DNA of 64,000 nucleotides from Paraburkholderia ferrariae NBRC 106233 (GCF_000685035.1 NZ_BAYB01000036.1:1-64000); one strand, 5' to 3'; positions 45,762 through 56,370 are shown, counted from the first letter of the stretch. The notes: a model not told the origin generated them from the sequence alone. Numbers and translations are program-made.

Positions 45762-46028
45762 GGGGAAATTACGGCAGCAATCCGGCGGGAGCAGCAAGAG
45801 AAAAGAGTCGCCACAATAGCGAGATGACAGAGCGCATGCAAGCCTTGCGCCGGATGCGCGAAATTTGACCGGCCTTCGTGCCGCATCTATTTTTAATACA
45901 CCGGCGCTGCATCTTTTTCAGCGATCATTTAAGCTCCCTGTCAGAGTGCGCACGACGCCCGGCCAGGCCGCTTCAGAGCGGCGGCTTCAGAGCCGTGCGC
46001 GTCCCGGTTCCATCCCAGCGGAGGTTTC

Positions 46029-46493
46029 ATGTACAAACGCATCCTTGTGGCGGTCGATGGCAGCGATACGTCGCGCCGCGCCTTCGAAGCCGCGCTCGAG
46101 CTCGCGAAGACCATGGGCGCGATCCTGCAGCCCTATTACGTGATCGAGAACACGCCGATGTATTTCGAGGCGCCTGGTTACGACCCGTCCATCCTGCGCA
46201 ACCAGATGATCGCGCAGGGCAACGAACTCGCGGCGCAGATGGACCAGATCATGCGCGAGCGCGGAGTGCAAGGCGCGATGACGACAGGCGAAGCCTCGTC
46301 GATCGACGACGTGCCGACGCTTGTGCTCAACGCAGCAAAAACGGCCGGCGCTGACCTGATCGTGATGGGCACGCATGGGCGCCGCGGGTTCCAGCGGCTC
46401 ATTCTGGGCAGCGTGGCGGAGCGCTGCGTGCGTCAATCGACGCTGCCGGTCCTGCTGATCCCTTCTGCCGCCGGCGCCACCACGCCCGTATAA
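46029..46493 (+). CDS. universal stress protein (UspA family)
   Basis: A 154-residue UspA-fold protein. The N-terminal strand YKRILVAVDGSDTSRRAF and the ATP-binding GTHGRRGFQRLILGSVAE motif are complete, so it belongs to the nucleotide-binding class. GCGGAGGTTTC precedes the ATG. It lies upstream of the FNR-type regulator in the same direction. Usp genes in beta-proteobacteria are frequently part of low-oxygen or stress regulons, but I see no clear TTGAT-N4-ATCAA site here. Confidence 0.93.
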   Translation: MYKRILVAVDGSDTSRRAFEAALELAKTMGAILQPYYVIENTPMYFEAPGYDPSILRNQMIAQGNELAAQMDQIMRERGVQGAMTTGEASSIDDVPTLVLNAAKTAGADLIVMGTHGRRGFQRLILGSVAERCVRQSTLPVLLIPSAAGATTPV

Positions 46494-46539
46494 TCAAGAG
46501 ATATCAGGATCGCCCCTGAAACTTGACAAACGTCCGTTT

Positions 46540-46561
46540 GCGCGTGTCCCTTGACACGCGC
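46540..46561. terminator. hairpin between the usp and fnr genes
   Basis: A perfect 9-bp stem, GCGCGTGTC with GACACGCGC, and a CCTT loop. Just upstream is CAAACG-TC-CGTTTG (46527-46540), another dyad. No T-run follows. It could end the usp transcript or act in the fnr leader. Confidence 0.5.
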
Positions 46562-46674
46562 AGCCTCTGATGCCGCGCAAAGCGGCACATCTCAAAAGCG
46601 CGTCATTTTGCCGCCGATCAAAGACGGAAACACGGTGGGACAATGCTCCAGCACAAATAAACAGGAGCAGGCAG

Positions 46675-47430
46675 ATGTTGACCCCGACCGTCGTCTCTCA
46701 TAGCACAGTGCGCCGCACCCACCGCCCTGCCGCGGCCGGCCCGCGCAGTTCGGCCCGCTGCTCCGGTTGTTCAATGCGTCACCTCTGCATGCCCCAGGGC
46801 CTCACGTCGGACGACATACCCAAGATCGAAGCGCTCATCTGCAGCGCGCGCAGCGTGCGCCGGGGCGAGGCGCTCTACCGCTCGGGCGATCCATTCGACA
46901 ATCTCTACGCCGTGCGCTCCGGCTCGCTCAAGACCGTCATGGCGCATCGCGACGGCCGCGAGCAGGTAACGGGCCTGCGCCTCGCCGGCGACCCGCTCGG
47001 CCTCGACGGCATCAACACCGACACCCATACGAGCTCCGCCATTGCCCTCGAAGACAGTTCGGTGTGCATCATTCCGTACGCGGCGCTCAAGCACCTGTGC
47101 CGCGAGGCCGGCGCGATGCAGGATCGCCTGCACCGGCTGATGAGCGAGCAGTTGTACCGCGAATCGTCCCAGATGATGGTGCTCGGCTCGCTTTCCGCCG
47201 ACGAACGTGTGGCGGCCTTCCTGCTCGACGTGTCCGAGCGCAATGGCCAGCGCGGCTATTCGCATGCGGAATTCAACCTGCGCATGACGCGCGAAGACAT
47301 GGGCAGCTATCTCGGCATGACGCTCGAAACCGTGAGCCGGACCTTGTCGAGATTTCAAAAGCGTGGCCTGATCGACGCGCAAGGCAAGCTCATCCGCATC
47401 GTCGATTTCGAGGGTTTGCGGCAAATCTGA
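46675..47430 (+). CDS. fnr: FNR-type oxygen-responsive transcriptional regulator
   Basis: A 251-residue Crp/Fnr regulator with the iron-sulfur ligands of true FNR/Anr proteins: Cys29, Cys32 and Cys38 (C-x2-C-x5-C) and Cys131. The cyclic-nucleotide-like beta barrel and dimer helix follow. The C-terminal helix-turn-helix has the FNR recognition pattern E..SR in MTLETVSRTLSRFQKRG. It should activate or repress genes under low oxygen. Start ATG 46675 (MLTPTVVSHS) has CAGGAGCAGG upstream. A paralogue elsewhere is likely in this group. Confidence 0.93.
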   Translation: MLTPTVVSHSTVRRTHRPAAAGPRSSARCSGCSMRHLCMPQGLTSDDIPKIEALICSARSVRRGEALYRSGDPFDNLYAVRSGSLKTVMAHRDGREQVTGLRLAGDPLGLDGINTDTHTSSAIALEDSSVCIIPYAALKHLCREAGAMQDRLHRLMSEQLYRESSQMMVLGSLSADERVAAFLLDVSERNGQRGYSHAEFNLRMTREDMGSYLGMTLETVSRTLSRFQKRGLIDAQGKLIRIVDFEGLRQI

Positions 47431-47459
47431 GCCCCGTGGCGGTCACACCGCCCATCCCC

Positions 47460-47483
47460 CGCGCGCCTGTCGGCCGGCGCGCG
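47460..47483. terminator. GC-rich hairpin after fnr
   Basis: CGCGCGCC pairs with GGCGCGCG (47476-47483) around an 8-base loop, 30 bases after the fnr stop. No strong T-run, so assignment as a terminator is tentative. Confidence 0.45.
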
Positions 47484-47610
47484 GCCGCCTCTTCGGGGCG
47501 TTCTCTCCCCTTCCTACCCTTTTCTGCTCTGGCACCTGGCCGGGCGTTGGCACAACTTCTGCGGCGGCGGTAAAGTCACGAACACTGCCCAAGCATGGAG
47601 AAATGCCGAA

Positions 47611-48891
47611 ATGCCTCTCCCGCCTACGCCCACTTTCGCCGAGCGCCTCACCGCCGCCCGCGCAGCGAGCGACGCGCTCTTCGACATCGTCAAGCCGGAA
47701 TTTCTCTACGAGCGCCCGATCCGCGAGCGGCATCGGATCGTGTTCTACATCGGCCATCTCGAAGCCTTCGACCTCAACCTCTTCGACCGGCGCCTGTTCG
47801 ACCTGCCCTCCGCCGATCCGCAACTGGACCGGCTGTTCGCATTCGGCATCGATCCCGTCGATGGCGCCCTGCTGCCCACGGACGCGCCGGCCGACTGGCC
47901 CAGCCTCGCCGAAGTACGCGCTTACGGTCACAAGGGCCGCCAGCGCATCGACGAGCAGTTGGCGCGGCTCGACCTGCCCGCCGCCACGTCCCACCCCGGT
48001 TCGCCAGCCCAGTTGCTCAACGTGGCGATCGAACACCGGCTCATGCACGTCGAAACCCTCGCATACATGCTCCACCAGTTGCCGCTCGACCAGAAGCAGG
48101 CGAACGGCGCCCCGCGCAGCCTGCCCGATCATCTCTATGCCGTGACGCCTGCGATGGTCCCGGTGCCGGCCGGCCGCACCGAACTGGGCATGACCGCCGA
48201 GCGCGGCGTATTTGGTTGGGACAACGAATTCGGCGAGCAGCAGGTCGATGTGCCGGCCTTCGAGATCGACCGCTATATGGTCACGAACGGCGCGTTTCTG
48301 GACTTCATCGAGGATGGCGGATACCGGAACCCGTCGCTCTGGACCGACGCCGACTGGGCCTGGAAGGCAGCGCAAGGCGTAACGCATCCCGTGTTCTGGT
48401 CGAACACCGAGTCAGGCTGGCGGCTGCGGACCATGTTCGACGACATTCCGCTACCGCTTTCCTGGCCCGTCTACGTGAGCCATGCGGAAGCGAGCGCCTT
48501 CGCGCGCTGGCGCGGTGCGCGCCTGCCGAGCGAAGCGCAGTGGCAACGCGCCGCACACGGCGCCCTGCCGGGCCACACCGACAACTTCGACTTTCGCGAC
48601 TGGAATCCCGTCGCCGTGGACGCGACGCCGGACAGCGCCAGCACGTGGGGCGTGGAAGGTCTGTACGGCAACGGCTGGGAATGGACCTCGACAGTGTTCG
48701 GGCCGCTGCCGGGCTTCACGGCATTTCCGTTCTACGAAGGTTACTCGGCCAACTTCTTCGACGGCCAGCACTATGCGATGAAGGGCGGATCGGCACGCAC
48801 TGCGGCGTGCATGGTGCGGCCGACCTTTCGCAACTGGTTTCAGCCGCACTATCAATTCGTGTATGCGGGGTTCCGCTGCGTGGCCGATTGA
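47611..48891 (+). CDS. egtB: EgtB-like non-heme iron sulfoxide synthase
   Basis: A 426-residue protein with an N-terminal DinB-like domain and a C-terminal formylglycine-generating-enzyme-like domain. The iron-binding histidines are visible: His49 (FYIGHLEAFD), His142 and His146 (EHRLMHVET). The C-terminal part has WPVYVSHAEASAFARWRGA, GNGWEWTSTVF and FVYAGFRC. EgtB joins hercynine to a thiol donor in ergothioneine synthesis; the related SenA makes selenoneine. No egtD, senB or senC is nearby, so the donor and product are uncertain. It follows fnr by 180 bases. Confidence 0.85.
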   Translation: MPLPPTPTFAERLTAARAASDALFDIVKPEFLYERPIRERHRIVFYIGHLEAFDLNLFDRRLFDLPSADPQLDRLFAFGIDPVDGALLPTDAPADWPSLAEVRAYGHKGRQRIDEQLARLDLPAATSHPGSPAQLLNVAIEHRLMHVETLAYMLHQLPLDQKQANGAPRSLPDHLYAVTPAMVPVPAGRTELGMTAERGVFGWDNEFGEQQVDVPAFEIDRYMVTNGAFLDFIEDGGYRNPSLWTDADWAWKAAQGVTHPVFWSNTESGWRLRTMFDDIPLPLSWPVYVSHAEASAFARWRGARLPSEAQWQRAAHGALPGHTDNFDFRDWNPVAVDATPDSASTWGVEGLYGNGWEWTSTVFGPLPGFTAFPFYEGYSANFFDGQHYAMKGGSARTAACMVRPTFRNWFQPHYQFVYAGFRCVAD

Positions 48892-48961
48892 GACGACGGC
48901 AGGCGATAGCTGACCCGAAAGGCCCGCTATCGCTCCGGTCTGACCCGCGCTTGCGGTGCCC

Positions 48962-49168
48962 TTAACCCGCGAACTCCGCCCCCTTGAGGGCATCGTAAAT
49001 CTCGGCCATCGGCACGTCGCCCGCCTCGCTGCGGATATAGGCGTTGAACGCCCGCTCGTACAACTCGCGGCCGCGCGCGGCATCCAGCGAGAGCTCGAAA
49101 CACCCGATAGCAAACTCCGCCATCCTGTCCGCGTCGACGAGCAGGCGCTCGGCTTTCTTCTGATCCAT
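48962..49168 (-). CDS. small hypothetical helical protein
   Basis: A 68-residue, mostly helical acidic protein (KKAERLLVDADRMAEFAIGC...). AGGGTAGGGA precedes the ATG and codon use is normal, so it is probably real. No signal peptide, membrane segment or known domain. It is divergent from the SDR gene at 49380. Confidence 0.6.
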   Translation of the reverse strand: MDQKKAERLLVDADRMAEFAIGCFELSLDAARGRELYERAFNAYIRSEAGDVPMAEIYDALKGAEFAG

Positions 49169-49379
49169 TTCCCTACCCTGCGGCGACTGCGCCGAAAAAC
49201 ATCAGGCGCGCATGTTACCGCAAGCATACGCTCGCCGCGCGCACTTGTTCTTGCGACGCAAGACTGTTTGTCCATGGTGGGTGTTCGAGATCCTGGGGGA
49301 TACGCCTACAGTGAGTTCCCATCGGGTCCGTCGATTCGACCGGCCAGCAGGCCGAGCCACCTACACCGTGAGAAACATC

Positions 49380-50087
49380 ATGAGCCACTCCAAAGTCATC
49401 ATCGTTACCGGCGCGTCGCAAGGCATTGGCGCCGAAACCGCCAAGGCGTTCCGCGCGCAGGGCCATCGCGTCGTCGCCGTGGCGCGCTCGATCGCGCCGA
49501 CCATCGAAGCCGACTACATTGCCATTGCCGGCGACATCGGCGACCCCGCCACCGCGCGCCGCGCAGTCAACGCCGCCGTCGAGCATTTCGGCCGCGTCGA
49601 CACGCTCGTCAACAACGCCGGCATCTTCATCGCCAAGCCCTTCACGCAGTACACCGCGGAGGAATACGCCGCGACCCTGAACGTCAACCTGAACGGCTTC
49701 TTCTACATCACGCAGTTCGCCATCGAGCAGATGCAGAAGAACAGCAGCGGCCACATCGTCACCATCACGACGAGCCTTGTCGATCACGCGAACAGCAGCG
49801 TACCTTCGGTGCTCGCCTCGCTGACCAAGGGCGGCCTGAACTCGGCCACGAAGTCGCTCGCCATCGAATACGCAAAGGCCGGCATCCGCGCCAACGCCGT
49901 GTCGCCCGGCATCATCAAGTCGCCGATGCACGCCCCCGAAACGCACGCCAGGCTCGCAGGCATGCACCCGGTCGGCCGGATGGGCGAGATGAGCGACATC
50001 GTCAACGCGATCCTCTACCTCGATTCCGCACCGTTCGTTACCGGCGAGATTCTTCACGTCGACGGCGGCCAGAGCGCCGGCCGTTGA
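49380..50087 (+). CDS. SDR-family protein lacking the catalytic tyrosine
   Basis: A 235-residue short-chain dehydrogenase fold. The cofactor motif GASQGIG and NNAGI are normal, and the structural Ser132 is present. The YxxxK motif, however, reads ASLTK: Lys150 is kept but the catalytic Tyr is replaced by Ala146. The C-terminal VTGEILHVDGGQSAGR is typical of the family. It may be a catalytically altered or non-oxidoreductase SDR. A perfect CTTGCG-A-CGCAAG dyad lies upstream at 49250-49262 and could be an operator. Confidence 0.85.
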   Translation: MSHSKVIIVTGASQGIGAETAKAFRAQGHRVVAVARSIAPTIEADYIAIAGDIGDPATARRAVNAAVEHFGRVDTLVNNAGIFIAKPFTQYTAEEYAATLNVNLNGFFYITQFAIEQMQKNSSGHIVTITTSLVDHANSSVPSVLASLTKGGLNSATKSLAIEYAKAGIRANAVSPGIIKSPMHAPETHARLAGMHPVGRMGEMSDIVNAILYLDSAPFVTGEILHVDGGQSAGR

Positions 50088-50315
50088 GCACGATCCCGTG
50101 TCGGCGATGCGCCCCGCGGCATTCGTTTGCGCGGGCGCTCGTCGCAGAGAAACCTGTCTAGAAGCATTGTGTCCTGCGGCTAATCCCCGCTCGTTTGCAG
50201 CAGTCTTTCACCGGATGAAGGGAATGCCGGGCACACGTATAAAGCAATACGCACCGCAAATCTGGCGGATAATCTCTCTTGCAATACTCGTTTGAGATCC
50301 TGATGGGGAACTGCC

Positions 50316-50588
50316 ATGAGAGGCATCTTCGGCTTGCTCGGTGTAGCTGCATTCGGCGCCGCGCTCGGTCCGCTAGGCTGGTTAGTCTGGCTTGATTACA
50401 CGCAGGCGCTGACCGCCATTCTGACCTATCAACTCGTGATTGCGATTCTTGTCGCGTTGCTGATAGGTGCGTGTTGTCTTGCAGCCAATTGCGCCTTGAA
50501 CCGGCGCCCTCCTGTGGCCCGGACTGCGCAGGCGCAGGCACGGGGCGGCCAGGCCAGAAGCAGCGAGAAGACACCTCGGCCCAACTAG
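50316..50588 (+). CDS. small two-helix membrane protein
   Basis: A 90-residue protein with two hydrophobic segments (about residues 3-25 and 32-60) and a polar, basic C-terminal tail. GGGGAACTGCC precedes the ATG. No recognised domain. It could be a small membrane regulator or a chance frame with membrane composition. Sequence from 50088 to 50315 contains no other gene. Confidence 0.5.
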   Translation: MRGIFGLLGVAAFGAALGPLGWLVWLDYTQALTAILTYQLVIAILVALLIGACCLAANCALNRRPPVARTAQAQARGGQARSSEKTPRPN

Positions 50589-50796
50589 CGTTGCTCCAAA
50601 GAAGTCGCGCTATCGGCGCCCTCCCGCTCGCGCGTCACACGGCCTCTGCCCGGCCACTGGTGTAACGTGAACGCACGTCGCCAGATGCTCATGTATTAGC
50701 GTTCGCAAGCCGGTTCTCATGCCTTAGCAGCAGGCTTTCGCCGGCGACGTCTCTCCCGGATGCGGGCCCAGGAAATTCAACTCCATGGAGTCTGGC

Positions 50797-51050
50797 ATGA
50801 AGCCGATCGTTGGCCGTCCGGCGACAGCCGCCATATTATCCGTAGTCCTTACTATCTGTTGCACAAACGCCGGCTTCGAACCCGCACGCCACCCGGGCCG
50901 CTGCAAGAAAAGCGAATCATTTGCTGGAGCGTCGGGTGATCGATGCCCTGTCGAAGGGCAACGGGGATATCGCCGACATTCGCGTGATTGCCAAGCACGG
51001 TGAGGTCGATCTGGCCGGCGTCATCTTCGCCGTTGTCCTTGCATTCCCGA
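50797..51050 (+). pseudogene. decayed BON-domain (OsmY-like) protein gene
   Basis: The first frame from ATG 50797 gives a signal-peptide-like start (TAAILSVVLTICC) that soon turns into non-protein sequence. In the next frame, from about 50910, comes RRVIDALSKGNGDIADIRVI and AKHGEVDLAGV, the core of a BON domain, after which similarity is lost. This looks like a periplasmic BON protein broken by a frameshift and truncated. The rest of the gap 50589-51099 shows nothing. Function lost. Confidence 0.45.
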
Positions 51051-51099
51051 TGCCGCGCCGCAGCGCCAGAACCCTCTGGGAACGGCAACGAGATATGCC

Positions 51100-52425
51100 T
51101 CACACACTATCCGCCATCCGCCCCCGTGTTTCAGGCATACGCAGATAAACAACCAGCGAGATCGCCGCACACGCCGTCACGTACCAGTAAAAGTACTGCT
51201 CGTGCCCGCTCGCCTTGAAGCGCAGCGCGACGAACTCCGTCGTGCCGCCGAGGATTGCCGTGGTCAGCGCATACGGCAGGCCCACGGCGAGCGCGCGGAT
51301 GCGCACGGGAAACAGCTCCGTTTTTGCGAGCATATGCACGGACGTAAAGCCGCTCAGCATGACGAGTCCCGCAAACGCGAGCAGGAACGCCACGAACGGA
51401 TCGCGCGTGTGGCTCAGTGCGTTAAAGAGCGGCACCGAAAACAGCGTGGTCGAAAGCCCGAAGGCAATCAGCACGGGGCGCCGTCCGAACACGTCGGAAG
51501 CGAACCCGAACAGGGGCTGTAGCGGCATGTAGAGCAAGAGCGCAGCGGCGGAGACAAGCGTGGACATTTCCTTGGAAAGTCCCACCGTATTCACCAGATA
51601 CTTCTGCATATACACCGTGAACGTGTAGAAACCCACCGTACCGCCCACGGTAATGCCGATAGCCAGCAGAATCTGGCGCCAGTGCTGGCGCAGTTGCGCG
51701 AGCACCGGCGGCCCGAACGCGCGGGCGCCGCGCTCGAATGCTTCGGTCTCCGTCACGTTGCGGCGCATGTAGAGCGCGAAGAGCGCCAACGCCCCGCCGA
51801 TCAGAAACGGCACGCGCCAGCCCCAGCGCTCGATCTGCTCGGCCGTCATCAGCAGGTTCTGCATGACGAGCATGAGCGCAAGCGCGACGAGCTGCCCCGC
51901 CACCACACTCACCTGCAGGAAGCCCAGGTAGAAACCGCGCCGGTTGGCCGGGGATATCTCGCTGAGGTAGGTCGCGCTGGTGCCGTACTCTCCGCCCATG
52001 CTCAATCCCTGCAAGAGGCGTGCAGCGATCAGCACGATCGGCGCCAGCACGCCGATACTCGCGTAACCCGGCGTGAGCGCGATCATCAGCGAGCCGACGC
52101 ACATGGCCGCAACGGACCACGTCAACGCCGATTTGCGCCCGTGGCGGTCGGCATAAAGACCCACCAGCCAACTACCCAGCGGCCGCGCGACGTAGCCCAC
52201 TGCCGCGATCGCCGCGGTGTTCATGAGCTGCACGGTGGGCTTGTCGCCCGGAAAGAATGACTTCGCGAAATAGATCGAAAAAATGCTGTACGCGAGAAAG
52301 TCGTACCACTCGATCAGATTGCCCGCGAGCCCGCCCACAATCGAGCGGATGCGAGGCCGCGCAACCGCCTGCGCCCCCGCCGCTTCCCGGTTTCCTTGCA
52401 CGCTCCACTCCGTCCCGCTCGACAT
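51100..52425 (-). CDS. MHS-family organic-acid:proton symporter
   Basis: A 441-residue MFS importer of the metabolite:H+ symporter group (KgtP, ShiA, ProP, CitA relatives). Hallmarks are GNLIEWYDFLAYSIFSIYFA, GLYADRHGRKSAL, RLLQGLSMGGEYGTSATYLS and a proton-coupled WRVPFLIGG helix. It lies 49 bases after the lyase gene with a GAGGAG site and probably shares its sigma-54 promoter. The substrate should be the organic acid that the lyase cleaves, or its precursor; neither is known. Confidence 0.9.
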   Translation of the reverse strand: MSSGTEWSVQGNREAAGAQAVARPRIRSIVGGLAGNLIEWYDFLAYSIFSIYFAKSFFPGDKPTVQLMNTAAIAAVGYVARPLGSWLVGLYADRHGRKSALTWSVAAMCVGSLMIALTPGYASIGVLAPIVLIAARLLQGLSMGGEYGTSATYLSEISPANRRGFYLGFLQVSVVAGQLVALALMLVMQNLLMTAEQIERWGWRVPFLIGGALALFALYMRRNVTETEAFERGARAFGPPVLAQLRQHWRQILLAIGITVGGTVGFYTFTVYMQKYLVNTVGLSKEMSTLVSAAALLLYMPLQPLFGFASDVFGRRPVLIAFGLSTTLFSVPLFNALSHTRDPFVAFLLAFAGLVMLSGFTSVHMLAKTELFPVRIRALAVGLPYALTTAILGGTTEFVALRFKASGHEQYFYWYVTACAAISLVVYLRMPETRGRMADSV

Positions 52426-52474
52426 TCAGGTCTCCTCGCTTTCTTGTTTCAACGCCTTGCCGACGTCTTGCCGC

Positions 52475-53359
52475 TCAGTCCTTCGCCGCATATTCGCGTT
52501 CGAGGTCATCGTAGAACGGCTTGTTCACGAGGCGCTGCCGCTCCGCAAACGGCGCGACGATGTTGGGGTCTTCGTCGAGGCGGCCATTCGCCCGCAACGT
52601 GCCGAGCGCGCGCTGCATGCCGACCACCGCGCCCTGCAGCGCCGCATTCGCGTACAGCACCAGCGCGTAGCCAAGGCCCGCGAGCGCTTCGCGCGACTGC
52701 ACGGGCGTCTTGCCGCCGATCACGATGTTGATGAGTTGCGGCGCGTCGATGAGCTTCGGCAGGCGCTCGATGTCTTCGAGCTTCTCGGTCGCTTCGATGA
52801 AAAGAATGTCCGCACCGGCTTCGATGAAGGCGTGGCCACGCGCAATCGCTTCTTCGATGCCATGCACGCCGGCCGCATCGGTGCGCGCCATGATGAGCAG
52901 GTTGCCGTCCTCGCGCGCATCGACCGCCGCGCGGATCTTGCCGGCCATCTCGCCCTTGCCGATCACTTCCTTGTTGTTGAAGTGGCCGCACTTCTTGGGC
53001 ATCACCTGGTCTTCGAACTGGATCGCGTCGGCACCGCTGCGCTCGAGCGTGCGCACGGTCTGGCGCACGTTCAGCGCGTTGCCGAAGCCGGTGTCGGCGT
53101 CCACGATCAACGGCAGGCTCACGGCGTCGCGCACGCGGGCGGTGTGTTCGGCGATGTCCGAGAGGCCGATGAAGCCCAGATCCGGCAAGCCGAACGACAT
53201 GTTCGTGACCCCGGCGCCCGTGAGATACAGCGCCTCGAAGCCGGCGTCCTCGATCACGCGCGCGCTCAGGGCGTTAAACGCGCCCGGCACGAGCAGGCCG
53301 CGGCGTTCGTTGACCTTGGCACGGAAGGCGGCGCGGCGTGCAGCGGTGGAAGTTGTCAT
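52475..53359 (-). CDS. isocitrate lyase/PEP mutase superfamily enzyme
   Basis: A 294-residue enzyme of the PEP-mutase/isocitrate-lyase fold. The Mg2+-binding Asp87/Asp89 (LIVDADTGFG) and the catalytic loop KKCGH (122-126) are present, so it is probably a C-C lyase. Candidates are 2-methylisocitrate, 2,3-dimethylmalate or another 2-hydroxy-diacid lyase, or an oxaloacetate decarboxylase. It is not clearly PrpB, and no prpC or acn gene is near. Start ATG 53359 follows GAGGAGCCATTGCC. A sigma-54-type promoter and activator gene lie immediately upstream. Confidence 0.88.
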   Translation of the reverse strand: MTTSTAARRAAFRAKVNERRGLLVPGAFNALSARVIEDAGFEALYLTGAGVTNMSFGLPDLGFIGLSDIAEHTARVRDAVSLPLIVDADTGFGNALNVRQTVRTLERSGADAIQFEDQVMPKKCGHFNNKEVIGKGEMAGKIRAAVDAREDGNLLIMARTDAAGVHGIEEAIARGHAFIEAGADILFIEATEKLEDIERLPKLIDAPQLINIVIGGKTPVQSREALAGLGYALVLYANAALQGAVVGMQRALGTLRANGRLDEDPNIVAPFAERQRLVNKPFYDDLEREYAAKD

Positions 53360-53401
53360 GGCAATGGCTCCTCGAATCCTGTTTTGAGATGGCACCAACT
53401 C

Positions 53402-53418
53402 CGCATGAAACATGCCAG
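53402..53418 (-). promoter_or_regulatory. sigma-54 (-24/-12) promoter of the lyase-symporter operon
   Basis: The minus strand reads CTGGCATGTTTCATGCG, with the essential GG and GC dinucleotides exactly 10 bases apart, close to the TGGCACG-N4-TTGC consensus. The transcript would start near 53391, about 30 bases before the lyase ATG. Confidence 0.7.
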
Positions 53419-53477
53419 AAAACAGGCCCCATCACAAAATCATATAAATCAATGATTTAGCCAGAAACCTCCAACCC

Positions 53478-53523
53478 AAAACGTTTCATGACACAATCTC
53501 AGAAACGTTCCGCGAAACGTTTC
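53478..53523. promoter_or_regulatory. upstream activator sites, three GAAACGTTTC-type repeats
   Basis: Three near-identical palindromes: AAAACGTTTC (53478-53487), GAAACGTTCC (53502-53511) and GAAACGTTTC (53514-53523). Their centres are 24 and 12 bases apart. They lie about 90-130 bases upstream of the predicted lyase transcript start, the usual distance for enhancer-binding proteins. Confidence 0.65.
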
Positions 53524-53548
53524 AATCACCGTTTGCCCGAAACCTGCC

Positions 53549-55546
<1,998 letters not shown>

Positions 55547-55682
55547 GTTACGCGTTGCGAATCCGTTGAGGCTGCGCATGCCAGCATTCGAACTGCTGCG
55601 GCACCTTGTAGCCCGCCCGCCGCTCGCGGCGGCGGCGGCGGTACGCAGAAATTCATCCGGCGCAAAAAACGCCCACGTCTCT

Positions 55683-56279
55683 CTACAACTGCCTGAGCGC
55701 TTCCTCGACGAAATCGAGCCGGTCCTGCCCAAAGAACATTGCTTCGCCCACGAACAGGGTGGGCGCGCCAAAAAGACCGCGCGCGACAGCCGCCTCCGTG
55801 TCCCGCTTGAGTTTCTCCTTCACCTCGGCCTGCTCGACGAACTGGAACAGCAGCGCAGCATCGAGTCCGGCGCCTTCCAGCACGGCGCGCACGTTGGCCG
55901 GATCGGCCATGTTGCAGGGGCGTTCCCACATGGCCCGGTAGACCGCGTCAACATAACGGAGGAACAGCGGCTCGTCATGCATCTGGGCCCCGGTGGCCGC
56001 ACGCATCAGCATGAGCGTGTTGATCGGAAAATGCGGGTTGTGGGCATACGCCACGCCGTAGCGCCGCGCAAAGCGCGCCAGGTCCACCTGCATCCAGGCC
56101 CCCTTTGCGGGGATGGTCGCAGGAGACGCATTGTTGGTTGCCTTATGTATCCCGCCCAGCAGAACGGGCCGGTAGACGATCTCCGCCCCGCACCGGGCCG
56201 CGATGCCCGGCAATTGCGTCCACGCCAGATAGCTGGCCGGACTGCCGAAGTCAAAATAAAACTCAACCGATTTCGTCAT
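55683..56279 (-). CDS. 2-hydroxychromene-2-carboxylate isomerase-like DsbA-family protein
   Basis: A 198-residue DsbA/kappa-glutathione-transferase fold protein. The N-terminus VEFYFDFGSPASYLAWTQLP replaces the CxxC of DsbA with the SPxSY active site of HCCA isomerases, which use glutathione. GVAYAHNPHFPINTLMLMR and GLFGAPTLFVGEAMFFGQDR are also typical. The classic enzyme works in naphthalene catabolism, but many homologues have unknown substrates. It is divergent from the TetR gene and probably repressed by it through the element at 56344-56370. Confidence 0.88.
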   Translation of the reverse strand: MTKSVEFYFDFGSPASYLAWTQLPGIAARCGAEIVYRPVLLGGIHKATNNASPATIPAKGAWMQVDLARFARRYGVAYAHNPHFPINTLMLMRAATGAQMHDEPLFLRYVDAVYRAMWERPCNMADPANVRAVLEGAGLDAALLFQFVEQAEVKEKLKRDTEAAVARGLFGAPTLFVGEAMFFGQDRLDFVEEALRQL

Positions 56280-56343
56280 GCCATCCTCCCTCGTCCTTGA
56301 TCTTGCGGCGCTCGTTGGCGCCGGTTCGCATCGAATAAATAGT

Positions 56344-56370
56344 GAACTGACGTTCAGTTAACGATGGTTA
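56344..56370. promoter_or_regulatory. TetR operator, copy 1
   Basis: It contains the dyad AACTGA-CGT-TCAGTT (56345-56359) followed by AACGA. The 27-base element matches the one at 57791-57817 at 21 positions, including CGTT[C/T]AGTTAACGA. It sits between the isomerase-like gene and the TetR gene. Confidence 0.7.

Noticed and set aside
47595-48965. Long Arg/Pro-rich frame overlapping egtB
   Set aside because: Shadow frame caused by high GC content; the EgtB frame has clear motifs.
50868-50890. TTCGAACCC resembling a tRNA T-arm
   Set aside because: No acceptor, D-arm or anticodon stems fit around it; the sequence fits the decayed BON gene better.
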